Assembly: GCA_022578965.1 (NCBI GenBank)
Contig: MU400598.1
Location: 110,959-174,958, forward strand
Direction of reading: 5' to 3'
Origin: Xylaria sp. FL1777
Lineage: Eukaryota; Ascomycota; Sordariomycetes; Xylariales; Xylariaceae
DNA length: 64,000 bases
This document shows positions 1-12,122 of this stretch, piece after piece (within the stretch, counting starts at the first letter, position 1; each line of letters starts with the position of its first letter). The position numbers and the translations under genes are program-made. Under the pieces are notes generated by a model. It was given only the letters and a program-made list of their open reading frames with translations, searched no databases and was not told the DNA's origin.

Positions 1-2543
1 GTAGAGTTCATAATTTCAGTGCTTGGGACGTTTATCGAGAAAATAGGCATATTGTTGATGGAAGAGAATGCAACTGGTCTTTGTGAACTGAGATGACTAT
101 AAGGAATTAGACGTGGTCTAGGGTTATGTAGCTGACCACGGTGATAACTTATGAGAACCATATGACTGATGTAGGATCTTAACCTTCTCATGAAACCGTT
201 GGTACGCGTGTGGAGTTGTGAGAGTAAGAAAAAGTTGTATAAGTATATGTCACAATAACTTGGGAAGAAGCGAGAGAGAGTATAGTAGGCGAGCCAGAAC
301 CTGCAAAGACGGTTACTTACCGGTATTTTCAAGTGTGCATGAAGAAGGATATGGCTCACGTCTCGAGATAGTGAAAGTTGGTTTACAACTATAGTGATAA
401 GGAACGGAATCCCTTACACAGGAGAGCAGAAGTAGAAGGGGGAGGGGATGAGGTTATATGAGGTAGGACGTGGGGTAGAAGATAGATATTGAGACAAGGT
501 GTAGAACATGTGACTAGTCTACTTAGAAACCCGAGGAGAAAGTAGAAGAATACGAGAGTAGCTAGATTCCAGAAGCATTGATGAGATATAGATCTGTTCA
601 GCCACAACAGTCATTATGGTGTTTCTTGGTGAGTAAGGAACTAGGATTAGACTCCAGAGTAGAAGTAGAGGATAACTAAATGCGTACATTTTGATAAGGC
701 TATTATGCAGATCATAAAATCAAATGATGGGATGTCTTGGTGATAATCTCAGGTAAAGGGTTAATACTAGGATATGATGTCTGAAGACGCCGCATGAGCT
801 CCATATCTGAAATGATATACGTAGATGATAGGAGCACAACTATTCATACGTCACATTATTTAATCATGAAGCGATTCAAGCGCGCAAAAAAGAAGGAGAC
901 CTGCTTTTTTTGCACTTAGTCCTTAGGCGAGGGATGGCAAATTCCCTGCCCGCCGGATTCCTCTCATGCACAGATGGTAGGAATCTTAGACAGTAATCCT
1001 GACTTGTCACAACCTACTGCGAGTAAGGGCTATTGCTGCCAATATTTAATAAGCCTTGCGTGACGTGCGGTCACGACAATGTAAGCAATTGCCATCAAAT
1101 CATATATTATGTTAAAGAGTGGACGAATATTCAAAGTAAAATGTCAAGTTTGCAACATTAACATTGTCTGCTAAGAAAAGCGTGTATACCTCAGACTAAC
1201 TACAATAAATTAAGTATACTAGGCCCGGACTGTGGCATGGTTTTTCCTAACCGTCGTATTCCGCGGATGAGAAAGTTCTATCAGTACTAGTAGAAATCCA
1301 TACTACTAACTCATATATCTAATTTGGTACTTTTTACCCGTGTCGTCGACCCGATAATGGTTGCAGTTGATATCATGACAACGTATATACAGACAGTTCT
1401 CAGAGTAGTACACATATACCGAGCGGAATCGCTTACTAATTATCTATTTAGCGATACTTTGATAACGTCAGTGTACTTCCTACATTTGATATATTATTCT
1501 CACGTGTACATACCGACACGGCGATGCTTGCCTAAAGCTTCGAGACAGACATATAGACGTTTCAGCCTTCTAATCGAGATAAGACACAGGATAAGACATA
1601 TATGCATATATGACACCAAGGGAGTTGAAGGTAGCCAGAGACAAACAGTAGAAGGCGGTGAGTTGAGGCCCGGGTCTAAGCTGACCGCCGAGTTCAAATT
1701 TAGCACGCAGGAGTTAGGGGCCTCGTAGATGGTTATTAACAAGGCTACGAGGTTGATCAGCAAGGCAAAATATACACCAAAAATTCATCAAAAAAATCTG
1801 AGGAGGGTCATAGGAGCCCTCGCGTAGTTGTCGCTCCTAGTAGGAATTTATTAGCAAAATTAATTCAACTTCCTAGTTAATAAAAATATTATAATGTAGC
1901 GGGACTTCTCTCTCGTGTTTGGCAATGCTTTCTTGTTCAAGGAAAAGAGAGAGAAAACTTGTTAGCGAATGGAAACATATAGAGACTAGAGACGCGCGCC
2001 TAATGGCCATATGTGTACGAGGAGTGTTGCATATATGACTGGGAGGGTGTCCAAAATGGCACAGCACTATAACCTTCATTAAAAAGGGATAAAACGAAGA
2101 GGCGATTTTTGTTTAGTATGTGAGTGTTACAACTTGTTTACTCTACCTAAACTAAACATTGTTCACAAGTTTTACGATCTAATTTGTACAGGGTAAAATG
2201 AAGTTGATTCACTCAATACAGTGTGACATCAGCCACGAACACGCCACGAATACGCCACGGTGGCTGTCATATTGCAATTTTCCCAATGAGGAAATCTGAG
2301 ACAGTAAGCTAACTGAGAAGGGAAATGATCTGGATCAGCTGAGAGTCATTCCCATGGTTTCCTGATCTAGTGTATACAAGCTTGCTACAATACCGGTATA
2401 ATAACTGGATCAATATAATGCCGGTATCGCACTCGCGCCATACATAGTACATCATACTGTTCTGCCTTCCAACTTTCATTCACAATCCTCAACTTAGCAT
2501 CACCTCACCATCCGTGAACTCTCTGTTGTCATAAGACACCAAG
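1..2543. other. Gene-free left flank
   Basis: No supported gene. The open frames here (for example 1324-1728 on the plus strand) have AT-driven composition, no domain, no signal peptide and no phase-compatible splice partners. The sequence is AT-rich with scattered stops in all frames. The last 150 bases before 2544 are pyrimidine-rich and probably hold the peptidase promoter and leader. I saw no repeat, tRNA or transposase remnant. Confidence 0.5.
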
Positions 2544-4915
2544 ATGGTTGGGCTTCGCCGGCTACCTCTGATAGCCACAATGGCAGCTGTGTCCGCACAG
2601 CTGCAGTGGCCTCTGCTCTCCCCGTCTGAGGATGTGCTGGAGACCGACCGGACGGGAACAAAGCCCTTGATTGACACCGAGTTGCTGCAGGCTCAGATCA
2701 GCACTGAGAGCCTTCTTGCCCGCGCCGAGGCCCTCTATGACCTGGCGAAGTCTTCCGAAGAACAGTTCGGACACCCAACACGAGTCATTGGTAGTGAAGG
2801 TAAGCTGCCCTCTCTTCCCTAGATTTTCTGATGCGAGTCGAGAGCAGGATTGGTATGCTCATCACTGGCGTTCACATAGGGCATCGCCGGACACTGGGAT
2901 ATATCGCCTCTGAGATCGGCAACCTGGCAGACTACTACACGCTCTCGACGCAGCCGTTTCCTGCGGTTATGGGCCAGGTTTTCCAATCTCGTCTTGTCTT
3001 GGGTCACAGCGTACCCGGGTCCGCAACGCCGTGAGTAGTTCTCCGAGTCTTGTTTTTCCTGCTATGGCGAGTTTTAATATACAAAGGTTCTATTTCAGCC
3101 AATATCATGTCTTGGAAGCGTCTCGTAGCTTCGAAAACATTCGCAGATTACATTCTTACATTTAAGATGACGATTACTGACTCCGAACTGACAGTATGTC
3201 GTTGACGCCCCCAACCACTGGCAAGGAGCCGGTCTATGGCGACTTGGTTCTTGTCAATAACCAAGGGTGTGATGCTTCTGACTATCAGGAAGAGGTAGGA
3301 GGCAAGATCGCCTTCATAATGCGTGGGACGTGTTCATTCGGAACGAAATCAGAGCTTGCGGGCAAAGCCGGCGCTATCGCAGCGATTGTCTTTAATTCTG
3401 AAATAGGCGGCCTGAGCGGGACTCTTGGTGTACCCTCTCCCTATCATGTTGCGACGTTTGGCCTATCTGGTAAAGATGCCGAGCCTATCGTCGCGAAGCT
3501 CAAGGCAGGCAATGCTATAGACTCGATTGCCTTTATTGATTCAGTGGTGGACACTATCAACACGACGAATCTAATCGTCCAAACAGTCGAGGGGGACCAG
3601 GAAAACTGTGTTATGGGTGCGTATGAAAGTCTCCAGCCCCCGACGCCTTTAGTATTCTTTCTTCCGTACGGTCTAGCAGGCCCGGTACCACTGAACTGAC
3701 CGATCTTGACTAACACGTTTCTATGCACGCAGTTGGAGCTCACAGTGATAGTGTTGGAGAAGGCCCTGGTACCAACCCCTCTACTTCTCTAAAGGGATTT
3801 TTCTAACTTTACTGATTCTATGATACCAGGCATTAATGGTACGTATTAAGGCTAGCTTTCTTGCTCCTCTGGTATCTGTTGTCGTAGTCGACTCAATCCA
3901 AGCGTCCTTTGTGGTGATAAAGGCGCATATTACCATGCTCCAGGAAGCTGAAGTTAACCATCTCGGCTGATACCGTTTGATTTACATAGATGATGGTTCT
4001 GGCAGTCTCACGTTACTCGAAGTTGCGACCCATCTTACTAAATTTAGCGTTAAAAACTGTGTCCGTTTCGCCTGGTGGGCAGGCGAGGAAGAGGTGAGTA
4101 CATTTGTTATATAACCGAAGTTTTTCTCGTCCGCTGCATCCTGAAAAGATCCTGGGAAGCTGTCGGCGGTGACCAAATAACTGACGAGGTTATGAAATAG
4201 GGTCTTCTTGGCTCTGATTATTACGTTGCCACTCTTCCTGAAGATGAAAACAAGAAGATTCGCCTTTTCATGGATTATGATATGATGGGCAGTCCAAATT
4301 TCGCCTACCAAATCTACAATGCGACGAACGCGCTCAACCCCACGGGTTCCGAACAGTTACGTGACCTTTACGTAGACTGGTATAAATCAAAGGGTCTGAA
4401 CTACACATTTATTCCTTTTGACGGACGAAGCGACTAGTAAGTACTGCTCTTAACCATTCTCTTCTTATGCCTTGCAAGTGTCTCCGACATCCCAACCAAA
4501 GATACTAGGCTCAAAACAAGGATTTCTGACGACCGATCGTTGTAGTGATGCTTTTATTCGAAATGGTATACCTGGTGGGGGTATCGCTACTGGCGCAGAA
4601 GGCGTTAAGTCCAAAGAAGAGGAATTGATGTTTGGAGGTAAAGCTGGAGATTGGTACGATCCTTGCTACCATCAGCTTTGCGACGACGTTGGAAACGTTA
4701 ATGCCACCGCTTGGCTCATTAATACGCAGGTAAGACACCTAACTTTGGCAGTTGTTGTGTTCCAGATATTCACGCTTAGGCCTCCATAGCTTGTTGCGCA
4801 TTCTATTGCCACTTTTGCCGCGTCCTTCGAAGGCTTCCCGGAACGAGAGACTACTGAAGCTTCTGTATTTTACGAGAAGGACACTCTATATCATGGACGC
4901 TACCTAGTCAGGTAA
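2544..4915 (+). CDS. M28-family zinc aminopeptidase (aminopeptidase Y-like) with PA domain, 9 exons
   Basis: Predicted secreted or vacuolar di-zinc aminopeptidase that releases N-terminal residues. Model: exons 2544-2799, 2880-3030, 3195-3616, 3733-3768, 3830-3838, 3990-4093, 4201-4436, 4546-4729, 4790-4915; 507 residues, the usual family length. An N-terminal hydrophobic signal (about residues 1-18) is followed by a PA domain around residues 140-260. The M28 metal ligands are all visible: His280 and Asp282 in GAHSD, the bridging Asp292 in INDDGSG, Glu324-Glu325 in WWAGEEE, Asp353 in MDYDMMG, and a His in DPCYHQLCDD. All junctions are GT..AG and keep phase. Exon 5 is only 9 bases yet encodes the core of the INDD motif. 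Intron 3 (3617-3732) resembles an intron of an unrelated hydrolase at 25940. Family assignment is firm; the substrate is unknown. Confidence 0.93.
3830..3838 (+). other. 9-base microexon in the M28 peptidase
   Basis: Exon of nine bases between introns 3769-3829 and 3839-3989. It completes a split Gly codon, encodes Ile and Asn, and supplies the first base of the bridging Asp codon. Without it the zinc site motif GINDDGSG cannot be assembled from the flanking exons, which end in GEGPG and resume at DDGSG. Both flanking introns have GT and AG ends. Confidence 0.8.
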
Positions 4916-6459
4916 TACGTGCACGGCATGCTGCTCACTTGTCTCCAGCTGATAGATGGACGATTTCTGACCGTGATGTTTTACCTATGGGTTATATAAT
5001 TTTCTACACAGATTGAGGACAACATATTTAACAGGGAAGTGATATTATGGCGTAGGAATAGAGTCTAGAAATGTATAGATTGTATAATTAAGAGAGTTCT
5101 GGCCCTAGGAATCGGCTAGTATGTGGTTGTTGATCTTAAAACGCTCTGCTCGTATTTTCCCGGGCTGTCTATTGGATACCTAGTCTATGGAGTCTCGCTT
5201 AGGGCGGCCAGTACTATAATCCTGTAGGCGCTTTCTAGGTTAACATCGACTGAGAAAGCCAAAGTAATGGCGGTTTCCTCTATGCTATTAATTTTACAGA
5301 ACTTCACCAACCCAATCTGGTACCTAGACCAGAGGATGTGAATTCCTTCGTATTTCCAGCTTTGGGAGGAAGCGCCCCAAGGGTACGCAAAGGCATTCTC
5401 AACCTCGAACTTGGATTTCTCACGAGATATACTAATTTGAAGAAGTCCTTTATCGCTTTCTTTTTCTTTTCGCTTCTTGTACATAGGGTTTAAAATTTGG
5501 TAGACTAGGACACATCAAAGCTACCTAGGTACTCAAATTGCTCGCACGCACTCACACGCACTCGCATAGCAATGGAGACCCGACGAGACACCGTTAACTC
5601 ATACAAGTCTGTTTAATAAATTTGATTAAAGTATGCAAATGACCAAATACTCTACAGCGAGGTTGAATCTCATGCGCAAGGTTGCTAGACTTATTCTTGT
5701 TTGACAAGCCGACCCAGATGGCACAATACAGAAAGAGAGGGCAGAACTATATGAAAAGCACTCTTGCCCTCTCGTAGTATTTTCGAATGTTGATTTCCGT
5801 TCGCAGAAAATATTACTTGAGCCTTAACGGCTGCTTTTCTGTAGGACTTGCTAACTTTGCTTCGTACGTATTTCTTTTGTTTTTGAATTATCGGCTTCAA
5901 GATGCTGTTCTAAGCCTGTAATGCTCTCTTCGGCGTGTATAACAAAGGCTGCTGTGAGCACTTAGAACTGAGAACTTGAATTTATTCGATCTGTTATGGT
6001 TGCCAAGGTCCATACTTCCCTTCTAGGCTTGAATCTATATACAATTGGTCTACCTTTCCTAACCTCCTAGGTCCGCTAATATGTCTCAGATAAGCGAGGG
6101 CTGAATAGCTTCACTTCTGAACACGAGAGATAGTCTCAATAGATCTCAGTTCAGCGTAGCACGGTCTAGGTGTCTCACCCAACTTCGCATTTGAGTAGCG
6201 TACAAGGTGTTCAGCGCGTGTAACAGCGTGTCCCTTCCTATGATCCTGGCATCACCATTCCCAACTTCGGCGTTATATTATTATTATATATTAATTTTTA
6301 TTTAAAAACTTTATCATCGCACCCTCAACTCATCACACGAGATGGGCCTCTTCCAACTGCCGCGCCAATCCTGGTCATCCTAGAGACGCGGTATCAAAGT
6401 GAACATGTGGTGACGCTGATGAACTTGCATATCGCTGCTACCACGACGGCCCATAATTA

Positions 6460-6685
6460 GAACAACATTTCAAGGAGCATGCAGCGCTCTCGTGCACCTT
6501 TCCCACCGGTGACCAGGACACGATCAACAGCATCCAGGGGTGCGAGACAAGCATCCAATGCTGCGTGGGCACGGCCTGTGTTCCCCATCCCCGTCAGGCG
6601 CTGTGCTTGGACGGGGATGGGACCGCCCAGCCGTGCTCGTCCATGTACTCGGGAAAACTCATCCTACACCGCTGAACGGATGTAG
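6460..6685 (+). pseudogene. Cysteine-rich coding-like remnant, possible relic of a secreted protein
   Basis: In the frame starting GCA at 6481 the sequence is open to TGA at 6670-6672. It reads as a Cys-rich peptide with a CC pair (GCETSIQCCVGTAC) and high local GC compared with the surrounding AT-rich DNA. There is no start codon in frame, because a TAA stop lies at 6454. A spliced start using the AG at 6459-6460 is possible, but I found no matching donor exon with a signal peptide. A second open frame (6479-6685) overlaps it. I do not recognise the family. It may be a relic or an exon of an undetected gene. Confidence 0.3.
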
Positions 6686-7059
6686 GATTTTATCGTGACA
6701 TCTCCGGTCACCACGAATGGTCCTCCGATTAAGCAACTTTCCGTCTTTCCAATCGTCCGTTATGGTAATTTATCATTATTATCATCTGGATTCTCAACAG
6801 GTGGCGGGACCGAAAAAAGAAAAAAGTTCTCACTATACATTCATTGTGTTGCAGATGGCTGATCCTGTGGGCTACCGCTTTTTGTTTTGTTTTTGTTTTT
6901 TTTTCTTCATGACAACATTTTAGACATCAGTGTATATCCTCACAACGGTAACACCGTTGAAGTAAAAAACTAAAACCCAGAGAATGAAACCTGTAAATCT
7001 GATAGAAAATTATCTAGTACCTACATAACTTCTGTATATTTAAGTACACAGGAAGCTTT

Positions 7060-7400
7060 ATTTAATTCAGTACCTACCTATAGGTACCTTAGGTACTTAG
7101 TGTACGCTAAGGGGCCCATTTAACCTATTAGGTAGGCATACAACACCAAGACAAGAGTAGGTAGAAGTAGTAGATAAAATGTAATGTTGCAATGTTTTTA
7201 TTTATTCATTTATCTGTTTATGTTGTCTCTAACTTAGTGGAACTTAAGAAGTTTGTAATGTTTGTGTTGTTTTTTGTTGCACCTATGTAGGTACAAGATG
7301 ATCTCATAGGTAGGTACCTAAGGAGATACATCTGTTACCTGTCGTCAAATTGGGGACATACCTACAGTGCCTACCTTAAGTAGGTACATATACCTACCTA
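7060..7400. repeat. TAGGTA/TACCTA motif array upstream of the RING-CH gene
   Basis: The stretch contains many copies of TAGGTA, GGTACCT and TACCTA in both orientations, interspersed with AT-rich sequence. It ends about 250 bases before the RING-CH start codon. The same words form arrays at 9690-9745, 15780-16285, 27340-27420, 44985-45735 and 54735-55150. It could be promoter-associated sequence or a dispersed degenerate repeat. Confidence 0.6.
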
Positions 7401-7648
7401 TGTGCTGCAACGTTTGAACCTCATCGTTGCATGCATGCTTCTACTACTTTCTACCTCTACCGTAATTACATCCAGTCTATTCTTCTTACACCTAGTAAAT
7501 GTTTTCAACCCAATAACCGGCACATTGGGCATATCGAGATACTTCTGACTGTTGGACGGCCCTATAGATATGGCGTCAGCATCTACGAGATACCTATAGC
7601 CTAGGTTAGACAGACCCGTCTCCGTGATCGACCAGCTACCGTACCTAC

Positions 7649-9048
7649 ATGGCGTCTTCGTCGTCATCGTCGTCGTCGTCGTCTTCTTCTTCTTCCACCA
7701 TGCCTGACCTCGCATCAGCCGGCAGCGTCGACAGCGACGCCGCTCCGAGCGCCCCTGATTCAGATGACGCTCGAACTCTCGACCCGCCCGAGCCCTCGTC
7801 CACGGGCACGGGTCTTCCCCCCAGCCCTGCCCCCGGCTCCGACCCTTCTGCCAATACAAGGCGATGCTTCGTCTGCCTCGTCGATGAACCCGAGACTAGC
7901 CTGCCCGCGGACTGGGCGACGCCCTGTAGCTGCTCTCTGGAGGGACATCAGGAATGCCTGCTGGCCTGGGTCACGGACCTGGAGGCCCAGGCCAAAGACG
8001 TCGCCTGCCCTGTTTGCAAGTCGCCCATCCTCGTCACCGAGCGATACGACCCTGCCATACAGCTTAGCAATTTTCTAAACAACAAGTTCTCCAGATGGTC
8101 ACCCCGGATCCTGCTGGGCTTCATCGCCTCCGGCGCTCTGGTTAGCAGTTCCTTCTATGGCGCTAAGGCGATATCCTGGTTTGCTGGGCCAGACGCCGTC
8201 GTGGCTTTCTTGTTAGCCGAGAACAAAGCCCCCTCTTACCTCGAGTTGATACACCGTCCTGGGTTTGATCGGCCAGTGAACATTGTACACTTCAGCATCC
8301 TTCCTCTAATTGCCCCGGCCCTTGTAATCAACCGAATGAACGTGGGCGACATAATCACACTACCCGCATCATTAGTGGTACGTTGCTATTCAGCGCTCGC
8401 CGCGCGAAGAGTGTCTCGTTAACGCTTTCGTAATAGTATGCTACACTGTTCAACCACTCGGGCGAGTTCTTTACATGGCCACCGTCACCCGACCGCGTGA
8501 TGGCGGTTTATCCAGCCCTCAAGGCTACATACTTCCACTTCCATAGACTCCTCTCCGACAGCTTAGAAAGGTCTTGGGCGGCGCGGGCTCGCACGCTGAG
8601 TGTTGAGCATGGGTCGCAAGCAATCCATGAAATTGCCCCACCACCTGAGCCTGCTCCAGCAATGAATATTTTGGATCTCGAGATCGACATCCAGATTGGC
8701 GAGGCGGATGACCACGCGCCGCAGAACAATGGCGGACATCGGAACAGGGCCGCCGATGCGGGTAGCCGGTCGCCGATCAATTTCATAGCCGGCGCGTTAC
8801 TATGGCCAGGCGTGTGCTATGGAGTCGGCGAGCTAATGCGCCATGCACTTCCGTCCCGTTTCATCACACGGCCCCCGGCCGGCCCGGTAACTGGGTTGTT
8901 GCAAGAGCGTTGGGGACGCAGTTTTATTGGAGGCTGTCTCTTCGTCGTGCTGAAGGATGCCTTCTTCCTTTACGTTAAGTACAAAAGGATGATGAATCAC
9001 CCTTACAGAAGGATCAAGAACTCGGATAGACGCAATTTTCACAACTAA
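7649..9048 (+). CDS. RING-CH (MARCH-type) membrane E3 ubiquitin ligase
   Basis: Probable membrane-anchored E3 ligase. Two exons, 7649-8377 and 8437-9048, joined in phase 0; 446 residues. A C4HC3 RING variant is complete: Cys73, Cys76, Cys93, Cys95, His100, Cys103, Cys120, Cys123, with the Cys-X-Cys spacing and LAW after HQEC typical of the RINGv class. Hydrophobic stretches follow at about residues 150-170 and 215-230 and near the C-terminus, matching the cytosolic RING plus membrane-span layout of MARCH proteins. The N-terminus starts with a run of 14 Ser encoded by a TCG/TCT microsatellite. An alternative start at Met18 would remove it. The substrate cannot be told. The large mirror-frame ORFs over the Ser run are shadows. 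Confidence 0.9.
7654..7698. repeat. TCG/TCT trinucleotide microsatellite coding for poly-Ser
   Basis: Near-perfect trinucleotide run inside the first codons of the RING-CH gene, mixing TCG, TCA and TCT serine codons. It is probably length-variable. It also opens acidic ORFs on the opposite strand that are artefacts. Confidence 0.85.
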
Positions 9049-9907
9049 CGGGCGTCGTTTGCAGCGTCTTATGACTGGTATCTTTATGACTTGTGTACGA
9101 TATGTGATGGGATAGCCGGGCGTAAAGGCATTAGCTTCCGAAAATCACCCCCTAGGCACCTGTTCTGATGTGAAGCATGATGACCAAAGTTGGCTCTTGA
9201 AAATAGACCCCAATTTACCAGCCGGATTTATGCCACGCTCTTCGGCTGGAATGCCAGGACGTTTCTCATATCCGTTAAGTGGGTTGAATTAGCCTTTCAG
9301 TGCAACACTCTGTCTAGTTTCAAGGCATTGAATATGAACAGCCGTGGAACACAATATCAGATGACGTCACACATATGAGAGTGCTAAAATAGATCTGATA
9401 GCATGAATTTGATCATACTAATTATGCCTAGAATTATAGATATCTATACTGCGTAGCACAACAGGAGACTGATGCTTTAATAACGGTAGCTGTATAGTAT
9501 AATACCTCGTGGCATTAAAAATGATCGTTAATCGCATTTTCTGTTCATGCTATTCCTATATGTTAAGTGCTGATCTATCTACTGGAACATTGTTGTCAGA
9601 TCCAGAACTTAGGTTCGGTCTCGTCGATTATCAAGTAAGTAATGAATGTCTGTCCCTTACCCAATTACGACACCGGTACCTGCGTAGGTACATATGTAAC
9701 ATGGAATGGAGGTAACCTAGGTACCTACCTAGGTAGGTAGGATAAAGTGTTACGATATACCGGTAGACTGACTACCTTACCGAGGCTTTCCCCATCTCCC
9801 CACGAATGCCAAGCTTTATGTAGCTCTGGGGTCAACAGTGTCGGACTACATTACAGTAACAGCGGAAGCTCATTCTATGCGCTACTCAGATTAGGTAGCC
9901 CTCAATA
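9049..9907. other. Intergenic spacer with a TAGGTA cluster
   Basis: No gene. A compact cluster of TACCTAGGTAGGTA-type words lies at about 9680-9745, about 165-230 bases before the beta-lactamase-family start codon. The remainder is AT-rich without coding signal. Confidence 0.55.
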
Positions 9908-11397
9908 ATGAAGCCCTTTGAGGAGGCTGTAGAAGCCGCAAGTGCCTCGCAAGAGATTCCCGGCGCGGTTCTCTTAGCCACTGATAAATTCGGTAAGCTT
10001 TAGGTAGCTCTATCTAGTCACCCGTCCCGTGTCAGGGGATGCTCTTTGTCTGCTGTAAACACTAGATTGACGACTTCTCAGGGAAGTTTAACTATGGGAA
10101 AGCGTTCGGTAAACGATCCGTCCGCGCCGGCGCAGATCAGTCCCCCCTCCAGCTTGACTCTGTTATGTGGATTGCGTCGTGCACGAAGGTGGTGACGGCA
10201 TTGGCAGCCCTCCAATGCTGTGAGAACGGCCTTTTAACACTCGATGAGCCTATCTACGATGTGCTCCCTGAGCTCCGAGCTTTACCGATAATCAGACGCT
10301 TCAATGTTGACGGTAGCCCTGTCCTAGAGCCACATTTGAAGCCCATCACATTACGCCATATGCTCAACCACTCTTCGGGTATCGCATACGACGAAACCCA
10401 CCCGAAGTTGATGGCATGGCATAAATGGCACCGCACCTTGCCTAACCGCTCCAACGCCGTCGAAGGACGCTATAGCTACCCGCTTGTCTTCGAGCCTGGT
10501 GACTCCTGGTGCTATGGCGCAGGCGTGGATTGGGCTGGTGTCGCCGTCGAGCGCGTGAATGGGGGCATCAGCTTACAACGCTATTTCGAGGAGAACATCT
10601 TTCGTAAAGTCGGGGCACGCGACATTGTCTTTTCTAGTTATATGTACACCAGACCCGATTTACAGGCTCGGGCCGTGGATATGAGCAAGCGAGACCCCAA
10701 GAATCCAAGTAGGGTCATCCGGAGCAACGCGCGACCGCAGCACAACGAGAGGGGAGGGTGCTTTGGGGGTCTGGGACTGTTTGCCAGCCCTACGGACTAC
10801 CTGAAGATCCTCAAGGGAATTCTCACAACTGACGGGGATCAGAAGTTGCTTAGCACGGAGGGCGTGGAGGAGTTTTTCAGGCCATGCCTCAGCGAGAAGG
10901 CCAAGGCAGCATTGAATGCACTTCTGACAGTGGAAGAATTTCGAGTAGGAATGGGGAACATCCCGGCCCCGGTGACTAAGAACTGGGCTTTAGGAGGCAT
11001 TATAAACGAGGGGGACATTCCAGGCGGCAGAAAAGCCGGAACAATGACTTGGACTGGCCTACCAAATTTGGCGTGGGTCGGTAACCCCCTCTCAGTCTTG
11101 GTACTACTTGCTGACTTGATCAAATTCAGTTCGTGGACAGAAAATCATCCCTGTGTGGACTTTACGCGGGACAGCTATATCCCCCAGGAGACGCCAAAGT
11201 TGGAGAGCTTTGTGGAATGTTCGAGCAGGGAATCTATGATATACACTCTACATTCTCACCTAGACTATGACTCGGAGGGTTCTGCCGACCATCTTTTGGA
11301 GCATTCTATTCTAGATGAACAGATCATAGCATACGATCTACTAGTGCAGACCTCAAGGGCGCTCAATTCGAATAATGTTGACATACGGTCATTGTGA
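9908..11397 (+). CDS. Beta-lactamase/transpeptidase-family serine hydrolase (class C fold, fungal)
   Basis: Serine hydrolase or acyltransferase of the class C beta-lactamase family, the group that includes fungal transesterases such as LovD. Two exons, 9908-9992 and 10082-11397 (split Gly codon); 466 residues. The nucleophile motif is SCTK at residues 61-64 (S-x-x-K). HMLNHSSG at about residues 121-128 and the YGAGVDWAG block with Tyr173 as candidate general base match fungal members. The start is the ATG at 9908, which gives a family-like N-terminus (FEEAVEAAS..IPGAVLLATD). No signal peptide, so probably cytosolic. There is no polyketide or peptide synthase nearby, so a secondary-metabolite role is not supported by context. 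Esterase activity is the safer guess. Confidence 0.9.
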
Positions 11398-12122
11398 CAA
11401 AATGGCATGTCTTGGCATAGTATTATTTGGGAACTAATGTTGATAATGTATGGTGTTTTAGAATTATTATACTACTGCTTCACGACTGCACCCTGCGGCC
11501 AAATTTCGAATGAGTGACTTCAATCCGAATTCATATCAGAGCATAGCTTCTCAAAGGCCAGAATCCGTCTGCTTGAAAGGGGTGTGTGGGCTACCAAGCT
11601 TGCCGCTCTAGGCATATGTTCATAAGCGGTGAAGTTCCCACTGACAGCCATCAAATATGGGATTGAAGAACTCGGTGTTCAAGTTTCATTCCATCTTATA
11701 CCCTGCTTAGATTCTGAGCAGCAAATGTGCGAGACAGAAAATAAACTTATCATACCTATACTTATAGTAGGCTGTTTCTAGATCTGGTTGCTTTTTATGA
11801 TAAATCACTAAAATTGATTGGTTGATTTAACTATCTGAGTTAGCCAAAGCTGGACTGACTATGATAAGATAACGCTATCGATAAGAAATTTTGGCCGAGA
11901 GAGCTAGCAACCTTTGAACAAAAGAGTTAGCTGCAGCATCCCACTTCATTACTACATCACCTATTACCTGTGTACTTTATGATCTCTCCAGAGCGGACGC
12001 GAGCTCTGAGATAATAAACGACAACGTGAGAGCGACGTATGCAACGAGTTCCAAGACCTCCCCTTACTACAACTCTCCTGACGTCGAGCCGAAAACCAGC
12101 TTGGGAAACAACATCACCGACC
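11398..12122. other. Intergenic spacer
   Basis: No gene or repeat seen. Mildly AT-rich; holds the 3' end of the beta-lactamase-family gene and the promoter of the L1-domain gene. No TAGGTA array is present here. Confidence 0.5.

Larger units (their letters stand above)
4916..7648. other. Intergenic region, AT-rich, with TAGGTA motifs near its right end
   Basis: No intact gene. A cysteine-rich coding-like remnant sits at about 6460-6685 and is listed separately. From about 7060 to 7400 there are repeated TAGGTA and TACCTA words leading up to the RING-CH gene. A T-rich run is at 6890-6905. The rest shows no RNA gene or repeat I can support. Confidence 0.5.

Noticed and set aside
1324..1728. 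134-residue open frame in the left flank
   Set aside because: Composition follows local AT content, there is no domain or signal peptide, and an overlapping frame on the other strand is equally long.
7398..7948. Minus-strand frames with Asp, Thr or Arg runs opposite the RING-CH gene
   Set aside because: Antisense translations of the serine-codon microsatellite.
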